NCBI GenBank assembly: GCA_963840275.1 | Contig: CAWIYK010000005.1 | Coordinates: 310,001-374,000, forward strand | Source of the DNA: Actinophytocola sp963840275 | Lineage (GTDB): Bacteria; Actinomycetota; Actinomycetes; Mycobacteriales; Pseudonocardiaceae | Direction: 5' to 3' | DNA: 64,000 nt | In this document: positions 35,009 through 44,912 of the stretch, piece after piece | How positions within the stretch are numbered: the first letter of the stretch is position 1 | Layout of the letters: every line of letters begins with the position of its first letter | Program-made: the position numbers and the translations under genes | Notes under the pieces: generated by a model | What the model was told of the DNA's origin: nothing | The model's database searches: none | What the model saw: only the letters and a program-made list of their open reading frames with translations

Positions 35009-36037
35009 ATGTCTCTCCACCAGCGGATGGGGCGCCGGTTCGCCTGCGCCGTGCTCGTCGCGGGCACCGTGCTCACCATGTCGAGCGCCGCCCAGGCGGC
35101 ACCGTCCGGGCCGGCCGCGGCGGCGGACCGGGTGCTGCGGGTCTACAACAACAACATCGAGAACCTGGTGCGGAACAACTCCGACGGCTCGTGCACGCGG
35201 ATCTCCGGACCGGACCACCTGACGTCGATGCTCGTCGACGACGCGGGCCGGACCGGCACGGCCGGTGTCGTGGCACCGGACCTGTTGATCCTCCAACAGT
35301 TGCGCGGCCAGGGTCAGGCCGACGCCTACGCCGACCAGCTCTCGGCGAAGTTCGGGCTCCCCGCGGGCACCTACCGCGCGATCGTCGCGTGGGAGGACCC
35401 GGAGTCGTGGGGCGGCAGCCACCGCTGCAGTTCCCAATCACTCGGCGACCTGAAGAAGAAGCAGACCAACGCGCTGGTCTACAACTCCCAGCGGCTGGGC
35501 CTCGCGACCGGGGACGTGTCGAAGTACTGGAGCGCGGGCTGGCTCAAGCCCGGCACCCCGTACGGCGGCGGCACGGGCTGCACGCTGTACAAGCCGCCGA
35601 ACAACGACGACGGCGCCACCTACGAGTACAAGTGGAAGCGCACCAGCGCCATCGCGGCCCGCTTCACGGTCAAGGCCACCGGCACCACCGTGTTCGCCGC
35701 GACCATGCACCTCCCGCAGGAGAACGCGGCCAACGCCTGCGCAGGCGACGGGGACACCGGCATCGGCGGCACCGGCATCCACGTCGGCGCCGACGCCACC
35801 AGCCTGATGAACGCCTCCACCATCCGCATCGTCGGCATCGACGCCAACCGCACCGGGATCGCGGCGACCACGCTGAACGGCTACGGCATGACCGGCCACG
35901 GCACCGCGGCCACGAGCGGCTCCCGCAAGATCGACTACCTGTTCGTCCGCGGCACGGTCCACTCCTCACCCGTGGGCCACACCGTGGCGGGCACGAAGTC
36001 CAACCACCTCGCCCTGTACGGCTTCATCGACTTCTGA
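35009..36037 (+). CDS. Secreted endonuclease/exonuclease/phosphatase-fold protein
   Basis: A 342-residue precursor with a Sec signal peptide (RRFACAVLVAGTVLTMSSAAQA). The mature part fits the EEP fold: VYNNNIENL (metal-site Asn/Glu), central FAATMHLPQ, VGIDANRTG and the terminal SNHLALYGFIDF, where SxH is the catalytic His region (Asn instead of Asp in the usual SDH). Members hydrolyse DNA, sphingomyelin or phosphate esters, and the export signal suggests extracellular nuclease or phosphodiesterase activity. ATG 35009 lies behind AAGGAG. Confidence 0.85.
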   Translation: MSLHQRMGRRFACAVLVAGTVLTMSSAAQAAPSGPAAAADRVLRVYNNNIENLVRNNSDGSCTRISGPDHLTSMLVDDAGRTGTAGVVAPDLLILQQLRGQGQADAYADQLSAKFGLPAGTYRAIVAWEDPESWGGSHRCSSQSLGDLKKKQTNALVYNSQRLGLATGDVSKYWSAGWLKPGTPYGGGTGCTLYKPPNNDDGATYEYKWKRTSAIAARFTVKATGTTVFAATMHLPQENAANACAGDGDTGIGGTGIHVGADATSLMNASTIRIVGIDANRTGIAATTLNGYGMTGHGTAATSGSRKIDYLFVRGTVHSSPVGHTVAGTKSNHLALYGFIDF

Positions 36038-36047
36038 GTGGGCCCGG

Positions 36048-36596
36048 TCAGTCGTCGCGCAGTGCCATGGTGACCCTGCGCGGCGCCGGGCCGAGGTGGT
36101 CTTCCAGTACCGACATGAGGCGTCGGAGCAGCCCGTCGAGTGCGTCAAGGTCCTCGTTCGCCAGCTCGGCGAAGATGGCCTTCTCCTCCTTGGCCTGCTC
36201 GGCGACGATGGTGCGGAACAGTTCCCGGCCGTCGTCGGTCAGTTCGGCCGTGAGCGCACGGCGGTCGCTGGGGTCGGGCACCCGGCGCAGGAGGTTTCGT
36301 TTCTCCAGCCGGTCCAGCCGGCTGGTGATGGTGGTCGGCGGCGCCATGGTCCCCCTCGCCAGCTGGGTTGGCCGCAGCCGATGTGGTGGGCCCACCCAGA
36401 ACAGCCGCGCGAGGATCTCGTAGTCGGTCAGCTGTAGGCGGTGCGGCTCGGAGAGGCGGGCGGCGAGCTGCTCCAGGTACTTCGCGTTGATCAGCAGCCG
36501 GTCGATCACACCCTCGACGCGGGGGTCGATCTCCGGGACCGCACCGGCCCACTCGAGCACCAGTTCGTCGGTGTCGTCCGACTTCGACTTCTCCAC
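36048..36596 (-). CDS. MarR-family transcriptional regulator
   Basis: A 182-residue winged-helix regulator: LTDYEILARLFWVG, a recognition helix in TMAPPTTITSRLDRLEKRNLL and wing RVPDPSDRRALTAELTDDG, followed by a dimerisation helix. GTG at 36596 has a strong GGGAGG; upstream in-frame sequence is unrelated. It ends next to, and is convergent with, the nuclease-like gene, and diverges from the secreted protease gene, which it may control through the AT-rich gap between them. Confidence 0.9.
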   Translation of the reverse strand: MEKSKSDDTDELVLEWAGAVPEIDPRVEGVIDRLLINAKYLEQLAARLSEPHRLQLTDYEILARLFWVGPPHRLRPTQLARGTMAPPTTITSRLDRLEKRNLLRRVPDPSDRRALTAELTDDGRELFRTIVAEQAKEEKAIFAELANEDLDALDGLLRRLMSVLEDHLGPAPRRVTMALRDD

Positions 36597-36759
36597 GTGC
36601 CTCCCCGCTCTCACGCCCCCCGGCCATCGTAGGACGCAATACTGTTGCGAAGTGGGATAGTGCGATATCGTAGTAAATATCTTTCGGAACCCTGCACCGG
36701 AGGACGTTGTCGGCCGCGCGCCATGACTCCGTCCCCCTTCCCCGAAAGGAACCATTGCC
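36597..36759. promoter_or_regulatory. AT-rich divergent promoter between marR-type and metzincin genes
   Basis: This gap is clearly AT-richer than its surroundings (TAGTAAATATCTTTCGG). It contains a short inverted repeat GATAT-N8-ATATC (36664-36681), the size of a MarR half-site pair. Promoters in both directions are expected; no further gene is seen. Confidence 0.4.
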
Positions 36760-37485
36760 ATGTCCGGAAATGCGGCAGCACGGCCGATGCCAGCCTGGGT
36801 GCCCGGCTTCTGGCTGATCGCGCTGGTGCTCACGTTCATCGTGGTGCCCGCCTCGCCCGCGCACGCGTCCGACATCAACCCCGACCCCCGCAGACACGTC
36901 AACAGCATGCACTTCGCCAGCGCGGGTTACGGGGAGGAGGACGAGCAGTTCTGCGTCGAGTCGCACGACACCGGGCAGCTGAGCAACGGCTCCGCCAGGG
37001 CGTTCCTGAACCAGACGCTCGTCGAGCTGGAGGACTACAAGATCTGGGACGGCACGGGGGACTGGCGCATCGACCTGCGTGCCACGGAGTACAACTGCAC
37101 CGCCTACGACCCGGAGACCCGCAACAGCATCGAGATCGAGGTGCACTACGCCTGGGACTGGAGCGCGAAGTGCGGTGGCAGCACCGGTTACTACAACTGC
37201 GTGATGTTCGACCAGCCGGTGTGGAACCCGAGCTTCGGGCACACCGACAGCAACTGGGCCTACGTCTACCTCGTGTTCAGCTCCGGCGGCGAGCTGAGCA
37301 GCAAGGGCCGTGCCTTCATCAACCACGAGTTCGGGCACGTGTTCGGCCTGCAGGACGCGGGTGACTGCAGCCCGCCCAGCCTCATGCACAGCGCCCTGGT
37401 CGGCTACGCCTGCACGAACTGGATGAACCCCTACCCCAGCAGTGCCGACTTCAGCTCCGTCGTCACGGTGATGAACGGTGTCTAG
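36760..37485 (+). CDS. Secreted zinc metallopeptidase (metzincin-like)
   Basis: A 241-residue precursor. The signal peptide occupies residues 1-36 (hydrophobic core WLIALVLTFIVV, then PAHA). Near the C-terminus NHEFGHVFGLQD gives the metzincin HExxHxxGxxD zinc motif, followed by SPPSLMHS with a Met-turn. Eight Cys suggest disulfides in the mature enzyme. Snapalysin-like small secreted proteases of actinomycetes share this style. GAAAGGAA precedes the ATG. Confidence 0.87.
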   Translation: MSGNAAARPMPAWVPGFWLIALVLTFIVVPASPAHASDINPDPRRHVNSMHFASAGYGEEDEQFCVESHDTGQLSNGSARAFLNQTLVELEDYKIWDGTGDWRIDLRATEYNCTAYDPETRNSIEIEVHYAWDWSAKCGGSTGYYNCVMFDQPVWNPSFGHTDSNWAYVYLVFSSGGELSSKGRAFINHEFGHVFGLQDAGDCSPPSLMHSALVGYACTNWMNPYPSSADFSSVVTVMNGV

Positions 37486-37500
37486 TCCTACGGCGGCGTC

Positions 37501-38103
37501 GTGAACCGCGGGACGGTGATCAGTGCCGTCACCCTTGCGGTGGCGGCACTGGTGGCCGGCCTCGTGCTCGTCTCGGTGACCGACTCCGGCGCCAACCAGC
37601 GCGACCTTCCCGTGGTGGACCTGGAAAGCGGACTGCTCGTGTCGACCCGCACCGACTTCCGGGTGTGCGTCGAGGCCGGTCCCGCGACCGATCGGGACCG
37701 CACGGAACGGTCGCTCCGCGCGGCACTGGACACGGTCCGGCAGCACCCGCACTGGGCGCAGGCGTTCCGGCGCGCGAACTACGACCCGGCGTCGGTGATC
37801 ACCTGGGGCTGCCCCTCGCCGCGGCTGCCGTCGCGGTACGACCGGCAGGCCGTCGCGGGGCCCGGGGTGACCGCGGACCCGAGCCCGTACCGAGTGTGGA
37901 TCTACCTCATCGACGAGCCGGCCGCGGCGCGGCTGCTCGACCCCGCCGGGTCGCCGGTGGTGCTCACCGCGGAGGCGATGCGGGACGACGCGAACAGTGT
38001 GTTCCCGGTGAGCACGGCGTTGCTGATCGACGCGGAACGCGTGTCTGACCTCCCGGCCGTGGCGGACAAGCTCCGCGTCGCGGCCGGTCTCGCTGCTGTG
38101 TGA
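37501..38103 (+). CDS. Membrane-anchored hypothetical protein
   Basis: A 200-residue protein with one N-terminal membrane segment (ISAVTLAVAALVAGLVLVSV) and an extracytoplasmic domain of about 170 residues with two Cys and no motif I recognise. It starts 15 bases after the metzincin stop and overlaps the next gene's region, so it appears to be the middle gene of a three-gene exported-protein operon. It could be an inhibitor or chaperone for its neighbours, which is speculation. Confidence 0.72.
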   Translation: MNRGTVISAVTLAVAALVAGLVLVSVTDSGANQRDLPVVDLESGLLVSTRTDFRVCVEAGPATDRDRTERSLRAALDTVRQHPHWAQAFRRANYDPASVITWGCPSPRLPSRYDRQAVAGPGVTADPSPYRVWIYLIDEPAAARLLDPAGSPVVLTAEAMRDDANSVFPVSTALLIDAERVSDLPAVADKLRVAAGLAAV

Positions 38104-38117
38104 ACGGAGGTGTCGCC

Positions 38118-39272
38118 GTGGGCAGGACGGCGCGGTGGGTGGCTGTGTTGGCGGCCGTCGTAGCGGGTTTCGGGCCGGTGACCCCGGCCGCGGCGGAACC
38201 GGCCGATCTCGTCGGGCAGGTGAGTGCCGCGGCGCGGGACCGGGTGGCGGGTGAGGCGGCGAGCAGCTGGCCGGACGCCGAGGTGCGCGTGCTGCGCTCG
38301 GACGACCGCTGGGCGTTCGGCACGGTGGTACTGGTCGCACCAGAGCACTCTCTGCCGAGAGACTGGCTGTTCGTCGCCGAACGCGACGACCCGGGCGCCA
38401 CCTGGCGGGTCGGCCTCGACGGGCAACCCGCGTTCGCCGACCTCGCCGGTCGTTCCGGGCTGCTGTCGGCGAAGGAGCGCACCGTGTTCACCGCCCACGA
38501 CGGCCGGGCGAACCCGAGGGTGGAGGGTGACTACCGGACCGGCATGCGTCTGCCGTGGGCGGTCGGCCAGTCGTGGACGATGCTCGGTGGCCCGCACGCC
38601 TACGACGCGGGCAGCGGACCGTGGAGCTCGCTCGACCTGGCGGGCGGTGATCAGCGGGTGTTGGCCGTGCGCGACGGGCTGGCGTACACACCGTGCGTCG
38701 GCATGATCAGGGTGCTGCACCCGGACGGCTATGCCAGCCGTTACTACCACCTGGCGAACCACCTGTGGGCCGACGGACTGGCGGTGTCGGCGGGCACCTA
38801 CCTGGGCGACACCGGGACCGAGACCGGCTGCGGCGGCACGGCCAAGGCGCGCCACGTGCACTTCTCCTTGATGTACAACGGGAACTTCATCGGCATCGCC
38901 AACCACATCATCGGCAAATGGGTGCTCCGCAACGGCACGGCCCAGTACGACGGCTCCGCACTGCACGGCAGCCGGTCGGTCCCGGTCGGCGGCCAGCTGT
39001 ACAACTACGGCGCGCTGGGCGCCACCCAGGGCATCGTCGACGCCGACGGCGACGCCACGGTGAACCGCAGAACCGGCCCCGGCACGGGCTACGCACTCGC
39101 CGGAACGGCGGCCGACGGCGACACCGTGTCCGTCGCCTGCTCGGACACCGGCACCACCCACACCGGCCGGTGGGGCCCCACGGACCTGTGGAACCGCCTC
39201 ACCGACGGCACATGGATCAGCGACGCCTATACCTACACGGGCGTCGCCGGCTCAGTGAACGGCATGTGCTGA
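38118..39272 (+). CDS. Secreted M23-family peptidase with C-terminal SH3-like region
   Basis: A 384-residue precursor with a signal peptide ending near PAAAEPA. The central domain has LytM/M23 features: GPHAYDAGSGPWSSLDLAGG (metal-site His and Asp), VLHPDGYASRYYHLAN and KARHVHFSLMYNG (HxH). The C-terminal 80 residues, with VNRRTGPGTGYALAG, look like a bacterial SH3-type binding module. It probably hydrolyses peptidoglycan cross-links or small extracellular peptides. GTG at 38118 is chosen for its GGAGG; an earlier GTG at 38100 overlaps the upstream stop. Confidence 0.87.
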   Translation: MGRTARWVAVLAAVVAGFGPVTPAAAEPADLVGQVSAAARDRVAGEAASSWPDAEVRVLRSDDRWAFGTVVLVAPEHSLPRDWLFVAERDDPGATWRVGLDGQPAFADLAGRSGLLSAKERTVFTAHDGRANPRVEGDYRTGMRLPWAVGQSWTMLGGPHAYDAGSGPWSSLDLAGGDQRVLAVRDGLAYTPCVGMIRVLHPDGYASRYYHLANHLWADGLAVSAGTYLGDTGTETGCGGTAKARHVHFSLMYNGNFIGIANHIIGKWVLRNGTAQYDGSALHGSRSVPVGGQLYNYGALGATQGIVDADGDATVNRRTGPGTGYALAGTAADGDTVSVACSDTGTTHTGRWGPTDLWNRLTDGTWISDAYTYTGVAGSVNGMC

Positions 39273-39307
39273 AGCCAGACGGAACCATGACGCGTGCTGG
39301 TGATGGG

Positions 39308-39793
39308 TCACCGAACCAGGACCTTGACGAAGTGGCCCGGCGGAAAGACGTCCATGCCTCGTTCCCGCACCGGATGGACACCGGTTTCGTCCGCGGCGAG
39401 CAGGATCCACACCAGCGCGGCGAAGGCCAGGCCGATGATCGCGAGACACGCCACCACGATCAGCCACACGAAGTCGTCGGTGAGGTCCGACCAGGGCAGC
39501 AACACCACCAGCAGGACGACCGGCACGGCACTGGCCAACGCCCGTAGCCGCTGACGGACCCGCAGCCGGCTGGTCTCGGCCACCGACCGCACCCGGTACA
39601 CCGTCTCCACACCGCAGGTCCCGCACGGGACCGGCTGCTTGCGGTCACCGTGGTCGGGTCGCGGCACCCGCGGCTGATGTACCAGATCCTCGACTCTGAA
39701 CCGGGTGTAGGTGATCGCCTTCGTGGTCGTCTCGAACTTGAGGTTGTGCCGCACCTCGAACGTGACGTTCTCGCTGACCTTGCCCAGTCCCAT
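39308..39793 (-). CDS. Hypothetical membrane protein with a CxxC element
   Basis: A 161-residue protein. The N-terminal soluble part has an Arg/His-rich region and PCGTCGVE, a possible zinc ribbon half-site. Two transmembrane helices follow (VPVVLLVVLLPW and VWLIVVACLAIIGLAFAALV) and then a short basic tail. No family recognised. ATG at 39793 is preferred over 39838. Convergent with the M23 gene, divergent from the next gene. Confidence 0.68.
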   Translation of the reverse strand: MGLGKVSENVTFEVRHNLKFETTTKAITYTRFRVEDLVHQPRVPRPDHGDRKQPVPCGTCGVETVYRVRSVAETSRLRVRQRLRALASAVPVVLLVVLLPWSDLTDDFVWLIVVACLAIIGLAFAALVWILLAADETGVHPVRERGMDVFPPGHFVKVLVR

Positions 39794-39912
39794 TTCCACC
39801 GCCCTTCTGTTGCGAGTGTGCTCGGCACTGTCGCGCACGGCGGTGGATTGTTCCGCTCCTGTCGGCGGATGATCGCCGCTATTCTCCAGCCTGTTCCCGA
39901 GAGAGAGGTACG

Positions 39913-40488
39913 GTGCCAGTGCTGTCCCGTCTGCTCAGCCCGGCCGGATTCGTGTTGGCCGGCCTGCTGTTCCTGTTCCCGTTCGTGGGTGTCTCCTGCT
40001 CGGCGCCGGAAATCGGCTCGCTGGACGCGAGCTACACCGGCTTCGACCTGGTCGTCGAGGGGGACCCGGAGTTCGACACGGACAGTCCGATCGCGGACCA
40101 GGTCGCGGCGCCCGCGGTCGAGATGCCGACGCCTGGCGTGCCGTTCCTGGCGGGTGCGGTCCTGGTGACGTTGGTGCTGGGGGCCGGGTGCGCCCTGCCC
40201 GCTCGTCCGGTGGTGCGGTCCGCGGCCGCGGGTGGCGCCGCCGCGCTCGCCGCGATCCTCTTGGTGGTCACCGAGATCGCGGCGCGGTCGGGGCTGGTCG
40301 ACTCGATCGCCGACAGCGCGCGTGTCCTGCAGGAGACCACCCCGCAGAACCTGGACCCGGTGACCGGCGAGGACTTCCTGGCCGGTGCGGTGGGTACCCG
40401 GGCGGGGTTCTGGATACTGCTCGTGGTGCTGATCGTCCTGACCGCGGGAAACCTGTTCGCGACGCGCCGATCCCATGCACCCGGCTGA
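39913..40488 (+). CDS. Hypothetical membrane protein
   Basis: A 191-residue protein with a hydrophobic N-terminus (LAGLLFLFPFVGVSC), an acidic extracytoplasmic loop of about 60 residues, and three further membrane helices. The first segment resembles a lipobox (VGVSCS) but is followed by helices, so it is more likely a plain membrane helix. GTG at 39913 follows GAGAGGT. Function unknown. Confidence 0.68.
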   Translation: MPVLSRLLSPAGFVLAGLLFLFPFVGVSCSAPEIGSLDASYTGFDLVVEGDPEFDTDSPIADQVAAPAVEMPTPGVPFLAGAVLVTLVLGAGCALPARPVVRSAAAGGAAALAAILLVVTEIAARSGLVDSIADSARVLQETTPQNLDPVTGEDFLAGAVGTRAGFWILLVVLIVLTAGNLFATRRSHAPG

Positions 40489-41070
40489 CTACTGCTTTTT
40501 CCGCTCCAGGTAGGCGGCTACACCGAATACCAGAACACCGCACGCGACAATGAGCCAGAACTGAATGCCAGACGGTAGCGGTGTCGACAGGATGATGAGC
40601 ACGGGCAATGCGAGCATCAGCAGCCCGACGAATGAGCCGGTGTAGCCGCTGCCTTCAGCACTCCTGTCGAGGCGATTGGCCAGCGGGATGACGGCGACGA
40701 GTCCGGCGCCGGCGACCGAGAGGCCGAGCCAGCCGAGTGAGTGGCCCCGGTTGACGAAACCCACCCATTCCCCACCGGCGATCAACGCGGCCAGAATCCA
40801 CGTGCCGGCATACACCCGTAACGGCTCTCGCGAAACGAACCGAGACGACCGGGACGACCGAGACGACTGAGGCGCGGGCGACGACTGCGGCTGAAACGCG
40901 GGTTCAGGCCAAGGGACGGAAGGGACGCCTTGCGCCGGTGGTCGTGTCGCCGGGGACGCCGGGCCTCGTGAGTCCTTTCGGTGAAAAGTCAATGCCGCGT
41001 ACACAAAGCTACCCGCGGCAAATACCAGGCCTGCCACTTCGCCGAAAGTCACGGGACCAGTTTCCGGCAT
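40489..41070 (-). CDS. Hypothetical membrane protein with Ser-Arg repeat linker
   Basis: About 193 residues. One membrane helix at the N-terminus is followed by a Pro/Gln/Ser-rich cytoplasmic linker containing a short SSR repeat encoded by a 9-base tandem repeat, and then four membrane helices. No family recognised. Start uncertain (ATG 41070 or GTG 41088). Its stop abuts that of the convergent neighbour. Confidence 0.62.
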   Translation of the reverse strand: MPETGPVTFGEVAGLVFAAGSFVYAALTFHRKDSRGPASPATRPPAQGVPSVPWPEPAFQPQSSPAPQSSRSSRSSRFVSREPLRVYAGTWILAALIAGGEWVGFVNRGHSLGWLGLSVAGAGLVAVIPLANRLDRSAEGSGYTGSFVGLLMLALPVLIILSTPLPSGIQFWLIVACGVLVFGVAAYLERKKQ

Positions 41071-41133
41071 ACCGGCCCACGTTGTCACGCGACAGCGACG
41101 CCGACGAGGCGAGCCGCGTGGGTCCTGTGAGCG

Positions 41134-41784
41134 TCATGGTGAGGCCCGGAGAACGATTAGTCGGTCGTCCGCGCGGAGGCTTGCCGCGTCGGGGTGGTCG
41201 CACCACAGGCGGATCCCGTTCCGCAGTACCGCCAGGACCATCGGGCCGCAGGTGGCGGCGTCCCGTCCGACCTCGGAGGCGTGGACCGCGCGTTCGCCGA
41301 TGACCAGGTCCGGCGGCCGCTCCAGCGTGCGCATCACCCGCTCGGGAAGATCCGGTTGTCGGAGGGCCATGCCGAGCAGCCCACCCACGAGGTCGGCCAC
41401 GGCGAGGACCTGGTCGGCTCCGAGGTAGGTCGCCAACGGCCGCCAGTGCGGGTCCCGGACCAGCGTGATGATCGTCGCGTCGCGGTTGAGGGAGCGGACG
41501 GTCGTGGTGATGCGAACGGCGGCGGGGTCGTCGGACACGGCCACCAGCACGTGTGCCGCTTCTGGCACATGGGCTGCCCGCAGGATCGTGACGTCGGTGC
41601 CGTCCCCGAGCACCGGTTGCGCTCCGTCCCGCCGGGCCAGATCGGCTCGCACCACATCTGTGTCCACCACGACGAGACCGTCGGCGGCGTCGTCCGCCAG
41701 GGTCTGTGCGGCGCTGCGGCCGGTGGCGCCGTACCCGATGAGGACAGTGTGCGCGGTAGTCATCTGCTCCTGGTTCTGTGGCAT
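41134..41784 (-). CDS. TrkA-N/RCK-type NAD-binding protein
   Basis: About 216 residues. The Rossmann motif GYGATGRSAAQTL at the N-terminus, a VVDTD nucleotide-binding Asp, VLGDGTDVTILR, and a C-terminal TrkA-C-like tail (LWCDHPDAASLRADDRLIVL) define the gating subunit family of potassium channels and transporters. No channel gene is adjacent, so it may regulate an ion channel encoded elsewhere. ATG 41763 is an alternative start with AGGAG. Confidence 0.85.
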   Translation of the reverse strand: MPQNQEQMTTAHTVLIGYGATGRSAAQTLADDAADGLVVVDTDVVRADLARRDGAQPVLGDGTDVTILRAAHVPEAAHVLVAVSDDPAAVRITTTVRSLNRDATIITLVRDPHWRPLATYLGADQVLAVADLVGGLLGMALRQPDLPERVMRTLERPPDLVIGERAVHASEVGRDAATCGPMVLAVLRNGIRLWCDHPDAASLRADDRLIVLRASP

Positions 41785-41855
41785 GACATTGCCCTCACCC
41801 CGGCGGAGCGGAACGCATGGTGACGCGAACGGGCGCACCGCCAGGGCATTGGGCG

Positions 41856-42020
41856 CTAGGCCAGGGCCACGTACAGGAACGTCAGCAGGGTGCCCGGGCC
41901 GCACAGAACGCAGATACCCACCGCACCATAGAACGGCTTGTCCTTGACGAACATCGCCGCCATAGCACCGGCTACGACGACGACCACGGCGAACAACAGC
42001 ACCAGCAAAACGACAGACAT
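41856..42020 (-). CDS. Small two-helix membrane protein (54 residues)
   Basis: A short frame with a very hydrophobic sequence: VVLLVLLFAVVVVVAGAMAAM, a short basic turn (KDK), then GAVGICVLCGPGTLLTFLYVAL. AAGGA lies eight bases before the ATG, which supports real translation. No homologue can be named. Such proteins are easily missed; it may be part of a membrane complex or a leaderless antitoxin-like peptide, without evidence for either. Confidence 0.55.
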   Translation of the reverse strand: MSVVLLVLLFAVVVVVAGAMAAMFVKDKPFYGAVGICVLCGPGTLLTFLYVALA

Positions 42021-42200
42021 GAATCGGTCCTTCGGGAAGTATCGGCCGTGCCGGGCACCAGCCGTCGCCCATTGCCGCCACAGCTCGATGGCGGCCCGCG
42101 ACGAACCCAGCACAGGAGAGGAACACGGAATCAGCGCCTCGCACGCGCCACCGTTCAAGCGACAGCGTGTCGAGCACAGATCAGATTCGAAGCATTCGAC

Positions 42201-42572
42201 TCACGCCGACGGGGGCGCCCGACTCGACCGCGGTGTCGGCGTCGCGGCCGCCATGCGCAGGCTGCCGCCCTCGCCGATGAGCAACCGTCCCTGCAGCGCG
42301 TACCCATCGGTCGCGCGCGGACATACGGCCCACCAGGAATCCGGCAGCGCCGTGGCCAGCGCCCGCGGCGTTCCCACCGACAGCCGCAGCCAGTCCTGAA
42401 GGTCGTCGTACATCGACGGCGTGGTCGATACCGACTCGCCGGCCACCGATACCGGATGCTGCCCCGTATCCCCGTGGCCGGCACCCGGCGCCACGGCAGC
42501 GGTCACTCCGAGCAGCACCAGCAGCACGGCGAGCAGGAGCCCGAATCGGCCCGCTCTCGCCGCTACCCGCAC
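42201..42572 (-). CDS. Small secreted hypothetical protein
   Basis: A 123-residue precursor with an N-terminal signal peptide (RAGRFGLLLAVLLVLLGVTAAVAPGAG). The mature part is about 95 residues with one Cys and three Trp and ends in a Pro/Arg-rich tail. No motif recognised. It begins at a GTG. Confidence 0.55.
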   Translation of the reverse strand: MRVAARAGRFGLLLAVLLVLLGVTAAVAPGAGHGDTGQHPVSVAGESVSTTPSMYDDLQDWLRLSVGTPRALATALPDSWWAVCPRATDGYALQGRLLIGEGGSLRMAAATPTPRSSRAPPSA

Positions 42573-42633
42573 CCGTTCGGCTCCCTCACCGCGTCAACGA
42601 ACTTGCGCACAGCTTACGGGTAGGCCACGCGCA

Positions 42634-42996
42634 TCACCGGTCGACCAGGCCCGCTTCGTGGGCGAGCAGTCCTGCCTGGGTCCGGTAGGCGCAGTCGAGC
42701 TTGACGAGCATGCGGGAGACGTAGCCCTTCACCGTGGCCTCGGTCAGGAACAGGCGCTTGCCGATCTGCGCGTTGGACAAGCCCTCGCCGAGGTGGGCGA
42801 GCACCTCCGTCTCGCGTTCGGTGAGTGTGTCGACCTGGCGGCGGGCCCGTTCCCGGTGCCGTTCCTCCGCCGACGAGGCCGCGACCAGCCGTCGCGGCGC
42901 TTCGGGGGACAGCACGGTGTGTCCGTCGGCGGCCACGCGGACCAGGCCGATCAGATCCTCCGGTGGCAAGCCCGCCAGGCGGGTGCCGGTGTACCA
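42634..42996 (-). pseudogene. Remnant of a NarL/LuxR response regulator (receiver lost)
   Basis: The minus strand encodes the end of a receiver (PPEDLIGLVRVAADGHTVLS) and a complete LuxR DNA-binding domain (LTERETEVLAHLGEGLSNAQ, then LFLTEATVKGYVSRML). Upstream, the same frame reads WYTGTRLAG and meets a TAG at about 42997, and no receiver with phospho-Asp can be found in any frame. It is a 5'-truncated gene; a short LuxR-only protein from TTG 42969 could still be made. It lies just left of the halogenase-type cluster. Confidence 0.65.
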
Positions 42997-43190
42997 CTAC
43001 GAGTTCGCGGGCCCGGCGGCGCCGCCGATCTCCCCGGTGCCGCATGCACCTGGTGCCCGCCGTGCTCGCGCCTGGCGATGACACTGCGAATCAGCCATGC
43101 GGACCTACGTTGGGGATCCACAAATCCGGTACCGTCATTGGGAATTGTTCACGTTGCCCGCACTCTCAACGGTGTCGAGGAGGCGCGTAG

Positions 43191-44901
<1,711 letters not shown>

Positions 44902-44912
<11 letters not shown>

